Assembly (NCBI GenBank): GCA_905221605.1
Contig: CAJNDS010002816.1
Coordinates: 152,543 to 216,542, forward strand
Direction of reading: 5' to 3'
From: Symbiodinium natans
Taxonomy: Eukaryota; Sar; Dinophyceae; Suessiales; Symbiodiniaceae
Length of the DNA stretch: 64,000 bases
Under the pieces are notes generated by a model. The model worked only from the letters and a program-made list of their open reading frames with translations, was not told the origin of the DNA and searched no databases. How positions within the stretch are numbered: the stretch's first letter is position 1; every line of letters begins with the position of its first letter. Positions 1 through 11,873 of this stretch are shown one piece after another. Position numbers and translations under genes: made by a program.

Positions 1-2
1 GT

Positions 3-85
<83 letters not shown>

Positions 86-180
86 TGTGTGTGTGTGTGT
101 TTGCTTTTGTGTTTTTGTGTTTTTGTGTTTTTGTGTTTTTGGTGTTTTTGTGTTTTTGTGTGTGTGTGTGTGTGAGTGCG
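1..180. repeat. (GT)n microsatellite with TTTTTGTG variants
   Basis: Almost uninterrupted GT dinucleotides, with interspersed runs of TTTTTGTG in the second half (about 100-160). The apparent Cys-Val open frames across it are translation artefacts of the repeat. It abuts the first copy of a longer duplicated segment, and the second copy of that segment is also preceded by a short GT run. Confidence 0.95.
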
Positions 181-452
181 TGTGTGGCCACTTTCGAACT
201 GCACGAGGGAGAATTGTTGCATCACGCAGGGGAGTGCGCACTCAACGAAGCTACCGCAGTCATGGGATACCGAGTCTGATCAACTCGGTGTACCTGCGCA
301 GTGATATGTTACATCATGTATTATCTTCGCTGTATCTTGCTGGAACAATCGCTGTCGTCCACTAGCATTCGTCTAGTATCAGCCCCTTGGTCTGCATCCT
401 ATGTAACTTGGATTTGACGAAGACGACGGCGATCTCAGCCTTGAACAACCAA
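180..452 (+). repeat. Direct duplication, copy A (partner at 1235-1525)
   Basis: A segment starting GTGTGTGGCCACTTTCGAAC and ending GAACAACCAA is nearly identical to 1235-1525. Copy A lacks a 17-bp stretch present in copy B and otherwise differs by only a few substitutions. I see no credible reading frame in it, so it is a recent segmental duplicate or a dispersed repeat of unknown type. Confidence 0.93.
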
Positions 453-867
453 TGTCCAATAGGCGGAGGGCCCAGTGGTGCACCGTCTTGATCCTTTCGG
501 GGCAATGGAGGAAATAGATGAGGTTTACCTCCCGGTCGGCACTTACGTGCAAAGTATTAAAGATGATCGGCGAAAGCCAAAGCAGCCCCGGGCAAAGTAC
601 GGTGGTCACAAAGTACCCAATGTCCCCTGGATCTGTCGTTGTCGTTTCCTTTTCTTGTGTCTGTCGCGTGTTTTGTTCTTTGGGCTTCTCTCTTCCTTTC
701 CGCTTCCTTTCTTTGCTGATTCCTCCTTCTTCGTTCTCTCACCTTCAGGTACCGGGACGGGAGGACGGGCAAGATGCCAGCAATTTGGGGTTTTTCCCTC
801 GGCTAGGCTTCCGGGCCGACAGTATCTCGAGACAATGCGGCGATGCCCTTTCTCCTCCTCGCCGCGA

Positions 868-1195
868 AGAAGCCTGAGCCTCGGTGCCTTGGCTTGAGCC
901 GTGGTGACTTTCCTTGAGCCGAAGCACGGCGTGAGTGAGCGGTAGACATAACTCGGCGAAATAGGCACGACCTTCTGGACCTTGGCTAAGCTCCCGCGGG
1001 ACTCGCCTGAGCACACATTCCATGCGTGCAGCTGACATAGCCTTTGTGTGAATTTCAGCAAATTGGGTATGAGCCTCCGTGCCTTGGTTTGAGTTTGATG
1101 ACTTTCTACGAGTCAATGCATGACACTTGCAGCAGATTTAGCCTTGTGTGAGCCTCAGCGAAGTAGCTATGACTATCGGTGTCTTGGTTCGCACT
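868..1195 (+). repeat. Degenerate direct repeats between the two duplicated copies
   Basis: Three imperfect copies of a motif like GAGCCTCNGTGCCTTGGTTTGAG occur near 868, 1072 and 1170. They are followed by similar GTGACTTTC/GATGACTTTC text and alternate with CCTTTGTGTGAATTTCAGC-like stretches. The repeats are diverged, and no gene is supported. Confidence 0.5.
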
Positions 1196-1234
1196 GCTTC
1201 CTATTTGCATTATCCGCCGCACTGCGGTGGTGTG

Positions 1235-1525
1235 TGTGTGTGGCCACTTTCGAACTGCACGAGGGAGAATTGTTGCATCACGCAGGGGAGTGCGGCATGA
1301 CTGTGGGCCCGCACTCAACGAAGCTACCGCAGTCATGGGATACCGAGTCTGATCAACTCGGTGTACCTGCGCAGTGATATGTTACATCATGTATTATCTT
1401 CGCTGTATCTTGCTGGAACAATCGCTGTCGTCCACTAGCATTCGTCTAGTATCAGCCCCTTGGTCTGCATCTTATGTAACTTGGATTTGACGAAGACGGC
1501 GGCGATCTCAGCCTCGAACAACCAA
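1235..1525 (+). repeat. Direct duplication, copy B (partner at 180-452)
   Basis: Near-identical to 180-452, but it contains an extra 17 bp (GCATGACTGTGGGCCCG) after GGGGAGTGCG. It is followed by another short GT run at about 1536-1563. Confidence 0.93.
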
Positions 1526-3202
1526 AGAAAACTCCAGTGTGTCTGTGTGTGTGTGTGTGTGTTGGTTGTGTCTATGTGCGGCGGCGGGCAGGCGAGTGGG
1601 CGGGGCGGGAGGGCAGTTCAAAAACCAAAAGCTCAACACGAAGATGTGGGGAACAGATTCTTTGTGCTTTTTCTGACTAAATCTGTTGCTTGTTGATATT
1701 TTGATCAGGGCTGCCAGGCTTGTGGTGTCATGATTAGATTCCATGTAGACAAAGGAAGATGCAAGCCGAGCTGGGATGCTGATCCCTATACTCGTTAAAA
1801 CCTTGCATGTCGAACACGGAAGCTACCGCAGGTATTGAGGATTCTTTTGGGTTCGGTTGTCAGCCCTAACAACAGCCAGACGAAAGTATGCAGCGGCCTG
1901 CTTCCCACTCCCTCGGCTATCCATACGTCACACGCATTCGGAGGTGCAACAGCTCCTGCGGAGAGCCGAGCTGCTGGAAGGTCTCTTCTACTGGCTCAAG
2001 AATTAACAGGCTTGAGGCTACCCGAAGCCCCTAAACCCTAAACCAAGCTGGCGCAGGCTGTTCGCATCTACTCAACCCTTCCATAGAGTTTGTATTGAGG
2101 CCCCCTTGGGACTAAGCACTCCACGCCCTTCCTTCCTTCCTTTCCTTCCTTCCTTCCTTAGACTGCTAAAGGGAGTTCGTTGGTAAACAACCCTAAAACC
2201 TCATTGGGTTAAGGGTTTGGGGCTGACGTTGCTTGTGAACATGCCCAACAAAATGCGGCATGGCCAAAGCCCCGCGTCCAACCTGTTTCAGAGTCTCGCG
2301 CCCGACACCCGGTGATGCAGGATGTGCTAAAGAGTTCATGAGCTCTACGCCTTTGGGCCAGCATTAAAATCATAAATCTTAAACGCTGACCCTCAGCCCC
2401 TCAGTTGCTTTGAGGGGAGTCTTCAGGTAATTATCGCGTTTAGGGTCGGTCTCCTGCTCCAGCCTCTCCGCAAACGCCCCCTCTGGCGCCTTGTTCAAGA
2501 TCACCTGTACCAAGCCTGGCAGAGGCGGGTCTTGAGGCCTTAAACGTCAGACCCCCGAAACTCAAAGCCCCGCTTCGGGGCTTCGAGATTCGAAGCCAAT
2601 GTCTGCCACGGTGGAGAGCTAGTTGACTTCGTGGCTGAATTTTAGGACCTTTCACCCCCCCCCCCCAAATCTCATAAACAGCCACTTTCGGTATCCGTGT
2701 TTCGTGCCTGCTTGGGGGTTTGTACTCTGGCGCATTCCAAACTATTCAGGTTTTGAAACAAGAGTATGACTACCCACTACGTCAAGAAATGGTGTGAGAC
2801 GACGGTTCAAACTCTGCTCACTCCAGCACTTTGGTTCAATTGAAATTTTGCCCTATAAACCCCAAAACTCCAAAGCCCTAGCTTTGCCTTTCTCGGAATT
2901 GGCTCGCCCAAGAGTTGATTTGGAGTGTTGGAGTGCGCTTGAAGGCCACCCTCTGCCTCCGATCGTCATCCGCCTGAAAAGCATCTTCAGGCACTCCGTC
3001 TCGTTCGCCTGGGAAGTAAACTCGCTTGGCCCCTGAAGCCATCTGAACAAAAAACAATCCTACAGGTGAACCTCCTAAGCCCAACCAGGAGAACACAATG
3101 ACTGACATCCCAATGAGGTTACCCAGTCAACTTGGGAGTGCTCGCGATGCATTCGCCGAGTGTGCCGGCACATGTAGAGAGAAAGCCACTGCCACATGGG
3201 GG

Positions 3203-3300
3203 CGAAAATAGGGACCCCCAGTATAAATCCCCAAATAGTAGGAGCCCCCCCCCAACTAAGGACCCCAATAAGGGACCCCTAATTTGGCAAACCCCCAAAT
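3203..3300. repeat. Dispersed GGGACCCC-rich repeat, copy 1
   Basis: This stretch of GGGACCCC, CCCCAAATA and GGACCCCAATA motifs resembles 13232-13330, where AACTCCAAATACTAGGA and AGGGACCCCAATCAGG appear in the same order. It is an old dispersed repeat with no coding content seen. Confidence 0.5.
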
Positions 3301-3526
3301 GATCTGGGAGCATTTCTGTCCGCAGAGACTCTGGCTCTAAGACATGTCGGCATGTCTGAGGCCAGCTTAGTAGAGCCCAACAACCCTACACCCCCTAAAC
3401 CCCCTAAACCCCTGCAAGCCCCAGTGGTCCTAAAGTCCTAAACCCTTCGAAAGGATACCAAGCACAACAAACCTTGCAGCGGTCAACAGCAAAACATGTG
3501 ACCCTCGACCAAAAACCTCCAAGTAT

Positions 3527-3564
3527 CCTAACAAACAGCCTGAGATGTCAGGCTGTTTGTTAGG
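3527..3564. repeat. Perfect 17-bp hairpin
   Basis: The arms CCTAACAAACAGCCTGA (3527-3543) and TCAGGCTGTTTGTTAGG (3548-3564) are exact reverse complements around a 4-nt loop, GATG. A neighbouring AACCTCCAAGTA motif at 3515-3526 is shared with the inverted-repeat elements at 4765, 8731 and 11538. Confidence 0.9.
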
Positions 3565-4764
3565 GAGCTTTGGGTTCAGGGTTTGGGGTTGAGGGCTCAG
3601 GATTGAGGGTTTAAGGTGTTTAGGGCGTTTTTTGGTTGAGGGTTCAGGGCTTAGGGTTCAGTTCAGGCCACCCGGAGCACGCGAGTGCGGTAATTGACCA
3701 CACTGCCGCGCAACACCTCCCAGGAATGTCATGGGTTGAGGGTTTGGGTTTAGGGTGTAGGGCCTTAGGGGGAATACCCTGCTTTTTTCTTTGCTTTAAA
3801 GCATGAACCTCGATCCCTGTAAACCCTGAACCCTTAAAAAGCTCTCAGACTGACCTGGCTCCTGCTTCCCTCTAAGTAGAAAGGTCTCTTTGCGAATGCG
3901 GCTTTCAGGGTGTCTCGTTTCGTGATCTCGGCGTTTAAGGTTTTAGGGCAGTCTTCGTGGTTTGAAGTTCCGCAATACCGAATACAGGCAAGGCAACACC
4001 GCAGCTTCATCTGATCTTTTGTGGGCAGAGACTTCATCCAGCAGACACACCTCTGACATCCAGTTTCGGGTTTATGGTTTACAGGCCTTAGGAACCATGG
4101 CTTCAATGAACAAAACGAGCGTCTCCACCATCAACAACGATGAGCCTCTAACAGAAGAGTTCCCAAACGGATATAGCCGGAGGCAGCCAACTTCACCTGG
4201 CACATGCTTGTCTGGTGAGCTTGCTTCCTCGCTTTTGTTGGGGTGTGGTGGTACAGAAGGGTCTGCTTTCTTTCCTCTCCCGAACCATCAAACCACAATA
4301 CGGGTCGCGATTCCACTCCTCGAGGCGAATGTATGGCTTTAGGGTTTAGGGCCTGATCTTCACATGGCATTTGCAGCTTCCTCGCCCCGAATGAGGCCCG
4401 AGTCAAGCTCATGGAGGCTCGAAGCTCATAGAGGGGTGTCGCTGGGCTGGTAGATGAGCTCTACACAAATCATGCCAGACTTATGTACCCCCAAACCCTA
4501 AACCTTATGCCCTTCCCCCCCTACCTTCGGAAACCCATAGCTCCTGTAGCTATTTTTATAGGTTCAGGGTTTAGGGTTTTGAGTTTAGGTTAAGGGTTTG
4601 GCCCCCCCTCCCTCCCCCCACCAAAAAAAAGAAGAGAGTCCACACCCTCAAATGTCGGACTCCCCGGTTCGAAAGCAAGGGAAGCCAACCCCCAGAGCGC
4701 AGCACGATGCACTTGTTCTCTGAGCAGGTCAGCTCTCATGAGGCCCTCAAGCCTCAAGGCCTAA

Positions 4765-4857
4765 GTACTTCCAATTGCAATTTTCACGGTACTTATGGGC
4801 CCCCTAAGTCCCCTAAGCAGATCATAAGACGACGTGAAACTGAAAATTGAACCTCCA
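4765..4857. mobile_element. Small inverted-repeat element (MITE-like), diverged copy
   Basis: The left arm, containing ACTTCCAATTGCAATTTTCA, pairs imperfectly with the right arm, TGAAAATTGAACCTCCAAGT, over about 20 bp. The right end AACCTCCAAGTA matches the ends of the elements at 8731 and 11538 and a solo end at 5345-5362. It has no coding capacity. Confidence 0.45.
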
Positions 4858-5694
4858 AGTAGAGACTCTAGTAAGCTCGAACCACCGCGAGCACCTTCAG
4901 CTCCAAAACCCTCAAACCCTACCCCATAACCCTAAGCACTAAACCTCTATCTAAACCCTGGAAAGCCCTTGTGCAGCTCAACGAGAGTGCGGACAAACAG
5001 GCGGGCGAATCTTCAAGATGCTCCAGGACAACCTGGTTGTCTTCATCTTATGGGATGTAGGGAGTTTAGGGGGTCTACTTGAAGGCTCATGGGCTTGAAA
5101 GTAATAACGGTTTGCGGGACCAGGGCAGGTTGGGCTCATCTGAGTTTTTATCTGAATTCTTGAAACACCAAACCCACCACCCCACCCCCCCCCTCCGCCC
5201 CCCCCCACCCCCCAACGGGCATGTTTTGGCTAGTTTTGTCAACAAGCAGACGGTGCAGGCCCCCTCCTAGCTGCATTGGGCCAGGCCGAGGCGGGTCGCG
5301 TAGCGTTAAGATTACCCTACTTGTAACCCTACTTATTAAAAAACCATGAACCTCCAAGTAGGCTTTACAGACGTTGTATAAGGCTTATGATGGAGGGTTT
5401 GGGGCTCCTTTTGCTTTCAGGATTTGAGTGGGTTTGGATGGTGTTATCTTTGCTGGGCCTCCCCGTAGGCAGGTTTTGACCGGGTTTTGGAGTTGGGCAT
5501 TTCTTTTTGCTCGGCCTCCCCTATGCCTCTCGTCACATTTTTGGGCTCCAAACAAGTGTTTGGAGCTTCCCAGAGCCTTCTCGGACCGCCAGGTCCTCAT
5601 CTTCAATTTACGTAAGCCGCCGTGTTGTGATCGCAGGTTCGACATGAACCACACCATTACTATGTATTTGCAGGAATTGTTCACCCTTATTTTT

Positions 5695-5852
5695 CTAACA
5701 GTCCTTTATAGGGATTATCATAGGGGGGTAGTAGAATCCCGATTGAGGACTGTTGGTATAAGGCGGAGCATCCCAATGTATTTTGTCTTGAGGGGTTTAG
5801 GGCGTCTAGGCTTCAAGGGTGGCTATTGCAAGAAGATTGGGATGTTCCGCTC
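5695..5852. repeat. Two consecutive inverted repeats
   Basis: The first inverted repeat has arms 5695-5716 (CTAACAGTCCTTTATAGG...) and 5735-5756 (AATCCCGATTGAGGACTG...). The second has arms 5762-5777 (GGCGGAGCATCCCAAT) and 5836-5852 (ATTGGGATGTTCCGCTC). Both are imperfect but clearly complementary. They may be fold-back elements. Confidence 0.65.
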
Positions 5853-8730
5853 TTCGTAACAAAAACATGAGCCCCTAATATCTCCCTAGCCAGAGACTGC
5901 TTGCTATAAGGGCCAGCGTGCAGGCTTCAAGAGGGCTAATAGTGGACTGGGTCTCCATTTACAAAGTTTTGGGGAGGGGAGGGAGCGGAGGGATCCTCAC
6001 ATGAGAAAAGCGTCCACAGTGAGCTCGGCCAGGGAAGCCTTGCGCATGCAGCTCCGCTGAAACCTCAGAGAAGCCAATCGCCCTTTGAAAGCCCACATCC
6101 CAGCTATACCCAATCAGTCGAGGTGTGCTATTTTTCTTAATATTAATATTATCATTGTTAATATTATTTGTTTCATTATTACTACTATTCCTCATAGTCA
6201 TTATTGCCATTGCTATTTGTTTTACTACTGTTATTAAGGCTGCTGGGGCTAGGCCGGACAGTAGCTTTCGTTCCAGGCAACTTCGCCCTTGTTTCCCCCT
6301 TATGTTGCGCGAACCCCTCCCGTGCCCTGGCGCAGTTTTTTCGGCCCCCCCCAAAAGGAAGCAGGCTTTTGTGTTTGGCAGTGGGTTTGTGAGGAGGGTA
6401 GGGGGAGCAACAGAAGCATGCTAAGCCAAGATCCCTGGTCTTTCTTAGGGCAGTTACATGGTCCCTTAACATGGCCCCTTACACTTCTTTGAAGGGTTCT
6501 CACGTATGGGCCCTTGGGTTGTATAGGGTATACAAGGGGTGTACAAGGGGTCCCCTTTTCAGGGCTCATTGCAAGTCACATGAGCCCATCTGCCCTGTAA
6601 ACCCCCCCCCCCCCCCTAGATCGGTGCTGTGACTGTGGTTGTGGAGTGGTCCAGCGTAGTCCCTGTCGATTTTGCAACTTCCCTAAACCCTAAACCCCCG
6701 TAGGCCCTAAACCCAGAAGCAGCAAGCAAGTCTGCTGACCCCAGACCCAACACTCAATACCCCACCCCCATGCTTTGCACCCCAATTCTAAAAAACCGCC
6801 TGATAAAGCCGACCTTCCTGATACAACCCAAACCAAAGGCACTTGCCACATCCACCAAATCAACCCTCCGAACCCTCGAAACACGATGCACCTCCCACAA
6901 CAAATACAATAATCCAACACAGTCGCGAAGCCCCGCGAGGCGTCTGCCGACGCGTCCAAATCACAAAGCATCTGAACAATCCATAATGTTATCCACTCTA
7001 TGTACCCCTAAGCCCCCAACCCCAAAACCCTGTCCAAGTTGCTGATCTGGAACAATGGGGCGGTAATTGTGGGGTAGGTGGCAGAAGCCTGGCAGGGATT
7101 TCAGCACACTACGACGCGGAGCGCCTAAGATTGAGCGGTAAAGGGTTTTGATACTCGTTCCTCGTAGGGATCTAGGAAAAAAACATGTATGTTCCCTATA
7201 ACTGGGGGGAATGAAGGGTACCAGACGCTTATCTGGCTGGTTCTCAGCAGGGAGAGGTACCCTATGTAACCCCGTATAGGGCCCTAATTCTCCACTAAGA
7301 ACCAGGGGGTTATCTAGGCTGCAGGGCTTATGACCCTAAGTTCGGGAATCTGAAGTATCATGCGTTGGGAGTTGGGTTTTGCGATTCGATTTGAGACTTG
7401 TTCCAAAACCTGACACCTGCATAGGGCTTCCAGGAGGTCGCATTCCTTTGAGGGCGCGGACGCGCCTTCACTTTGGTTTCTCCTTGTACTGCTTCAATGA
7501 CGAGGGAATTAGGGAATCAGGCTCCCTGAATTACCCACTAAAGGTTTGACCTCTTCGATGTTACATGCTCTAGACTGTACAGTTTCACATGCGGACGCGT
7601 TGCAGCCAAAGCTACTAACAACTAAATGCAGTCGGCTTCCGCATCGAGTTGGTATTGCCGCACAAAAAGACTAGAAGCGGCTAATGAGAGAAACCCTAAA
7701 CCCTAAATGAGAGTTCTTGCCATGCTTGCGGCACTCTTGAGGTTCCCTCTCTGCAGTTTCTGCATTCTCTGCAGGGGAGTCCCAGGCAAAATGGCCAGGA
7801 GGAGAAGATTAAGACCTCAACCAAGCCCTATAGACCCCAACGACCCTTGAGGTCCCTTAAGGCTTGTGTAGGATTGAGGCTAGAACCGTGCCTGGTGTCG
7901 GGGGTTTAGGGTAGAACCGTGCTGGTGTGGCCACAGTCGACGCCATTGCGACACTGACCAGCCAAGAAAAACCTAAGCTGCTCAAAAGCAAATGTCGGTT
8001 TGCAAGGATGTCTGGATCTGAACTACAGAGAGCCCGAGACCGTCTAAGATCAAACAACACTCCTTACTGACATTGAAGGTGGTTACAGGTGGATTGAAGG
8101 CTCTTGCCGTTGAGTTCCGGAAGTTCCACTTGAAAGCTGTCACAAGGGGCTCTCTGTCTCAAACATTGCCCAGAAGCATACATGGACGCCGGCATACCTG
8201 GCACGAGCTACTTACCTTACTCCCTCGATCGGTGTCGGGTGTAGTTGAGGGTTTAGGTTTGGGATTAGTGTTTCGGGCTTAGGGTTGCTGACGCGTAGGC
8301 GTCACGTTAGCTTGTTGATCTGGAAAGAGACGGAGCATGCCCAATTCAGAGCAGCCCATGTGCGACGCTGACTCTGTTGGGTTCACTACTCAAGGCATAC
8401 CTAAATATGGCAGACCGAAATCCCAGAGGCCCTGAACCCATAGGCCCTCGTGACCCCCACTTCAACCCTATCAAGTTTTAGGAACCCTAAACACAAAACC
8501 CGAAGCCCTAAACCCTCAACGGAGCCTGCGGATGGGCAATCGAGCCAATGTTGAAAATGCGGCGGCGGGGTGCGACGGGAAGGACCACAACACCTGCAGT
8601 CGGCTTAGAAGCCCTAAACCCTAACGGGATTCAGGGTTGAAGTAAACCTTTGGGGCTCATGTTCGGGAGCTCTCAACCCTCTATACTTCCTACGCCCTGA
8701 AGCTTTGGAGATCCTAAGCCCCCCCCACCT

Positions 8731-8851
8731 GGAGGTTCATGGGTACTTATAACCCCAATTATAAGTCTACTTGTAACCTACTTAGAGGACTTAAAAAACT
8801 GAAAGCCTATAAGTGCAATGCTAATTGGGGGTATAAGTACCCTGATCCTCC
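8731..8851. mobile_element. 121-bp element with about 30-bp terminal inverted repeats
   Basis: The left end 8731-8761 begins GGAGGTTCATGGGTACTTAT. The right end 8822-8851, read as its reverse complement, begins GGAGGATCAGGGTACTTAT, and both continue to a CCCCAATTA core. The interior is about 60 bp with no reading frame. The size and structure suit a MITE-like non-autonomous element. The same arm start recurs at 11538. Confidence 0.7.
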
Positions 8852-10198
8852 GAGTATAGGGCCTGGAGGCCTAGAGTTCTGCGAGTGCCAAGACCGTAAA
8901 GCCTCCCTAAACCCTGATCCCTAGAACAGGATATAGGATTCAGGGCCGAAGGGCCCTGAAGTAATATGGGACACTTAAATTGTAAAATAGTGCTTTCAGG
9001 GTGATTATGGTATACTTATATGGGGACCAAAGGGAATAGTTGAAATTATTCCGACCCCTATAGTACCCCTAAACCCTAAAACCAAACCCTACAGTAAACC
9101 CTGAAGGCTTTAGAGGGTTTAGGGTTGGCTCTTCAGGTTTGGGGGGGGGGGGGGGGTGTCTCTGGAACTCGTTGTAAGGCTGACTTTGCTGAAATGCCGA
9201 GGGGACAGGGCGCGTAGGCTTGCAGAGCTAGCAGGGCTTGTAGGGCTAGCAGGGCTTGTCGGGTTTAGGCTTTGAGCTGTGGGGTCTCAGGTGAGGGTTG
9301 ATGTGTTCGGCGTTGCAAAGGGCAGGGACATCAACGGCAACTCGAGGTTGTTTGCAGATTCCATGCTTCTTGGCCGTGTGAGGGTTTAGGGTTTAGGGTT
9401 CAAGTTCAGGGCTTTAGGGGTTACATGAAACCCATGCGGTAAGTCAACTACAACACACTCAAAACGATGCACCCACGCATAGAATTGTGCAGAATCGAAA
9501 ACACGAGATATGTGCATGTATCCTTCCTGCTTCTGTATGCATATGTACACATATGGAGCACTTTCACTGCGCTGCCTCGAAGCGTCCACAGCTTCAGAAC
9601 GAAACCCTGAACCGAAGACTTAAGCTCTAAAGCTTGAAACGGCTACGGTTGGTAGGCAAAACTCTTTGCCGCGTAGCAGCTAGTAGTTCTATAAACCCTG
9701 AACCAGTGCATCCCGAAGCAATCTATCCCATTCTGCCAATGCCCCAGAGCCTTGACAGCCCGAACAACAGACAGCCTGAAAGGCCTCGGTATAATTCACA
9801 TTGCCCGAGCGCCCTGAGTGCAAAAAATGCAGTAGGCCCTGCGCGACCTGCTCCCTGTATATTCAACCCCACCCCCCCCCACCCCCCCAGTAAGCCCGAA
9901 AGCCACCAAACAATCCAGAACCTGCAGGGGGCGCTTGAGCTGCATCTTCTGGTACCTTCGCATTCTTTGCATGGGGACAGGTTTAGGGTTGAGGGTTTAG
10001 GGCCATAAGCGGCAATGGGTGCCCCATGCTCCCCAGCTGGCACTCTTGAGAACCCAGACTCCTGGGTTCGTGAGCCTGACCCGGGCCAGTTTACAACTCT
10101 AAACCCTTCAATCCCAAAGCCGCGCAGTCCCCAAGCCCAGACCACAAAACCCAAACCCGAGCGTTTAGAGCTTAGTTCAGGGATTCGGGGGTTTGGGC
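8852..10198. other. Non-coding stretch with telomere-like units
   Basis: No gene is supported. The stretch contains a hairpin TTCAGGGCC-GAAG-GGCCCTGAA (8939-8960), a G14 run near 9137, telomere-like units at 9075-9125 and a TTTAGGG cluster at 9380-9420, and a poly-C run near 9868. Its open frames are short and proline/serine-rich. Confidence 0.65.
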
Positions 10199-10235
10199 AA
10201 AACCCTAAACCCTAAACCCTAAACCTCTAAACCCT
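10199..10235 (-). repeat. Interstitial telomere-like tract (CCCTAAA)n
   Basis: Three uninterrupted AACCCTAAACCCTAAACCC-type units are followed by a slightly diverged one. On the minus strand this reads (TTTAGGG)n, the plant/alveolate-type telomere repeat. Confidence 0.9.
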
Positions 10236-10665
10236 TTACGGCCTAGCAGGATGGCAAGAGCAACTTGACAGTGGTCGCCGGCGCCCCAACAAGAACAAAA
10301 CCTTCAAACGCAGAGATGCCGCAGCTTTACAAGACTTGCAAAACCAACTTGGAACACATTCCAATGTGTGTAAGGTTGTCAACAAGACCTGGCACAGGGA
10401 ATGTAGTCGCTTGGGTTTCCTCAGCCCTAAACCCCAAGCCCTACACAGGTGCTTGGCGCTTCCGGCCTTGGGTGGCTGGGCTAAAGCTTGACTTGGGTTA
10501 GGAGGAATCCATCGCAACCTTAAACCCGGAAGCCATTACGTCTTTGCCTTCTGTGTTGACCGACTTTCACCTGAATCCCCTGCGAAGCAGCACATTCAAA
10601 CGCTGAAGTTACACTGGAGTACTTGCACCAGGTTTAGGGTTGAAGGGCCATAGTCTCACTCTTCA

Positions 10666-11098
10666 GCGCCTGCGCTCCACGCAGATCTGCTGCGGGTGGT
10701 GGAATATCCAACCCCGCGTCATCCTCGGTTGGGGCCTCCTGTTGGTCATGGACATGTCACGGACGGAGAAAACTGTTCCTGAATGCCTGGCCCATGGTAT
10801 GAGAAAAGACAGCCTTCACTGTACTGAGCATGCAGTCTCTACAACATCTAGAGGCAATTCACAGCACAGTATAACGCGCCTACAACAACTGACCGAACTA
10901 GCCAGAAAGACTTGTGAGAACCAAAACCGCTTGATGAAGATCTTGGCTTGTGCTTGAGAGGCATGAACCGACATTCGGCACCGGCGCCTGCAAACGGGAG
11001 TCCTCAACCGGCATGCCCCATTCGTCTTCATCGTGTGAAGCTTGCTGATGATTAGCGACCTTTCCCAGATATGCGTGAACAATAGCCTGTACAATCTG
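10666..11098 (+). repeat. Segmental duplication, copy 1 (partner 11874-12362)
   Basis: Starts GCGCCTGCGCTC and runs through GATCTGCTGCGGGTGGTGG, GGTCATGGACATGTCACGG and AAAACCGCTTGATGA to GATATGCGTGAACAA. It aligns along its length with 11874-12362, with scattered substitutions and a few indels. Open frames on both strands differ between the copies, so I do not call a gene. Confidence 0.9.
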
Positions 11099-11537
11099 CG
11101 AGCTATATGCACTCCATCCCATTGAGCATGCTCTTGAAGCATCCGTTTATGCCCCGAACTCGGATTGCTTCACAACAGCGCTCCCCAAGCAGATGTGTAA
11201 AGGATGCTTGTGGCAACGTCCGAAATGCAGTTTGTGCACATGTTACGCCATGCCTAGGAGGCCTAAACCCTGATGCGAGTACGTGACCAAAGCATTCTAG
11301 AAATAGGCATTTGCAGCAAGCCATTGAAATCCCACACATGATTCATGGCCACTGGCTGATGCTCACGCTGCTGGCTCCGAAACGGGATTGTAAAAAAAAA
11401 GTGAAATGACGAGGCCGGTTTCGCATGAACGGGTCGATGGTGGTGATCGTGTTTGCTGGCCCTGGGACTGGAGGTCAAAGGGAGGCTGATGTTGACGGCG
11501 AAATGGCCATGGCTGATGCTCATGATTCATCCGACTT

Positions 11538-11640
11538 GGAGGTTCATGGGTACTCCAGAGTGGGTCATAAGGTAACGATGGTCATAACCTTACTTGGGGT
11601 ACTTCTATCCCTACTTTTAAGTACCCATGAACCTTCATCC
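11538..11640. mobile_element. 103-bp inverted-repeat element, same family as 8731
   Basis: The left arm GGAGGTTCATGGGTACT (11538-11554), preceded by ACTT, pairs with the right arm AGTACCCATGAACCTTCATCC (11620-11640). The interior is short and non-coding. The shared arm start with the element at 8731 shows a small family of non-autonomous elements lying between the two segmental duplicates. Confidence 0.65.
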
Positions 11641-11873
11641 TCGGGGTTTGAGCCGCTTGTCCAAAAAAAATTGGTATCGCGCCTCCCCCGTTTTTTCTAT
11701 CAGCAGTCGTCAGCTTTGAGCTAAATCGGTCATGCTGTATAAACTTCCTTGCGCGTCATTTTGAGCGCAGCATGCGCGCACATGAGGGTGCTTGTGGCAA
11801 CCAGGAAACCCACCAAGAACCAAGAAGGCACCGAAACCCTCAGCCCCAAGCTCTTTACAGTACCGTGACTCCG

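Larger units (their letters stand above)
1526..8730. other. Non-coding, repeat-rich stretch
   Basis: No protein gene is supported. The stretch holds many single or double CCCTAAA/TTTAGGG units (for example near 2030, 3390, 3570-3660, 4500, 4565, 6680 and 7692), poly-C runs (2657, 5180, 6602), a CCTT-rich run at 2130-2160 and an AT-rich TATTATTA patch at 6130-6240. The hairpins and inverted-repeat elements inside it are listed separately. Open frames here are short, low-complexity and without family resemblance. Confidence 0.7.

Noticed and set aside
7-365. Cys-Val-rich open frames over the GT microsatellite
   Set aside because: They are direct translations of the (GT)n repeat and change frame with its length.
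1983-1993. ACTGGCTCAAG as a spliced-leader relict
   Set aside because: Only nine bases match and no coding sequence follows. Nine-base matches are expected by chance in this window.
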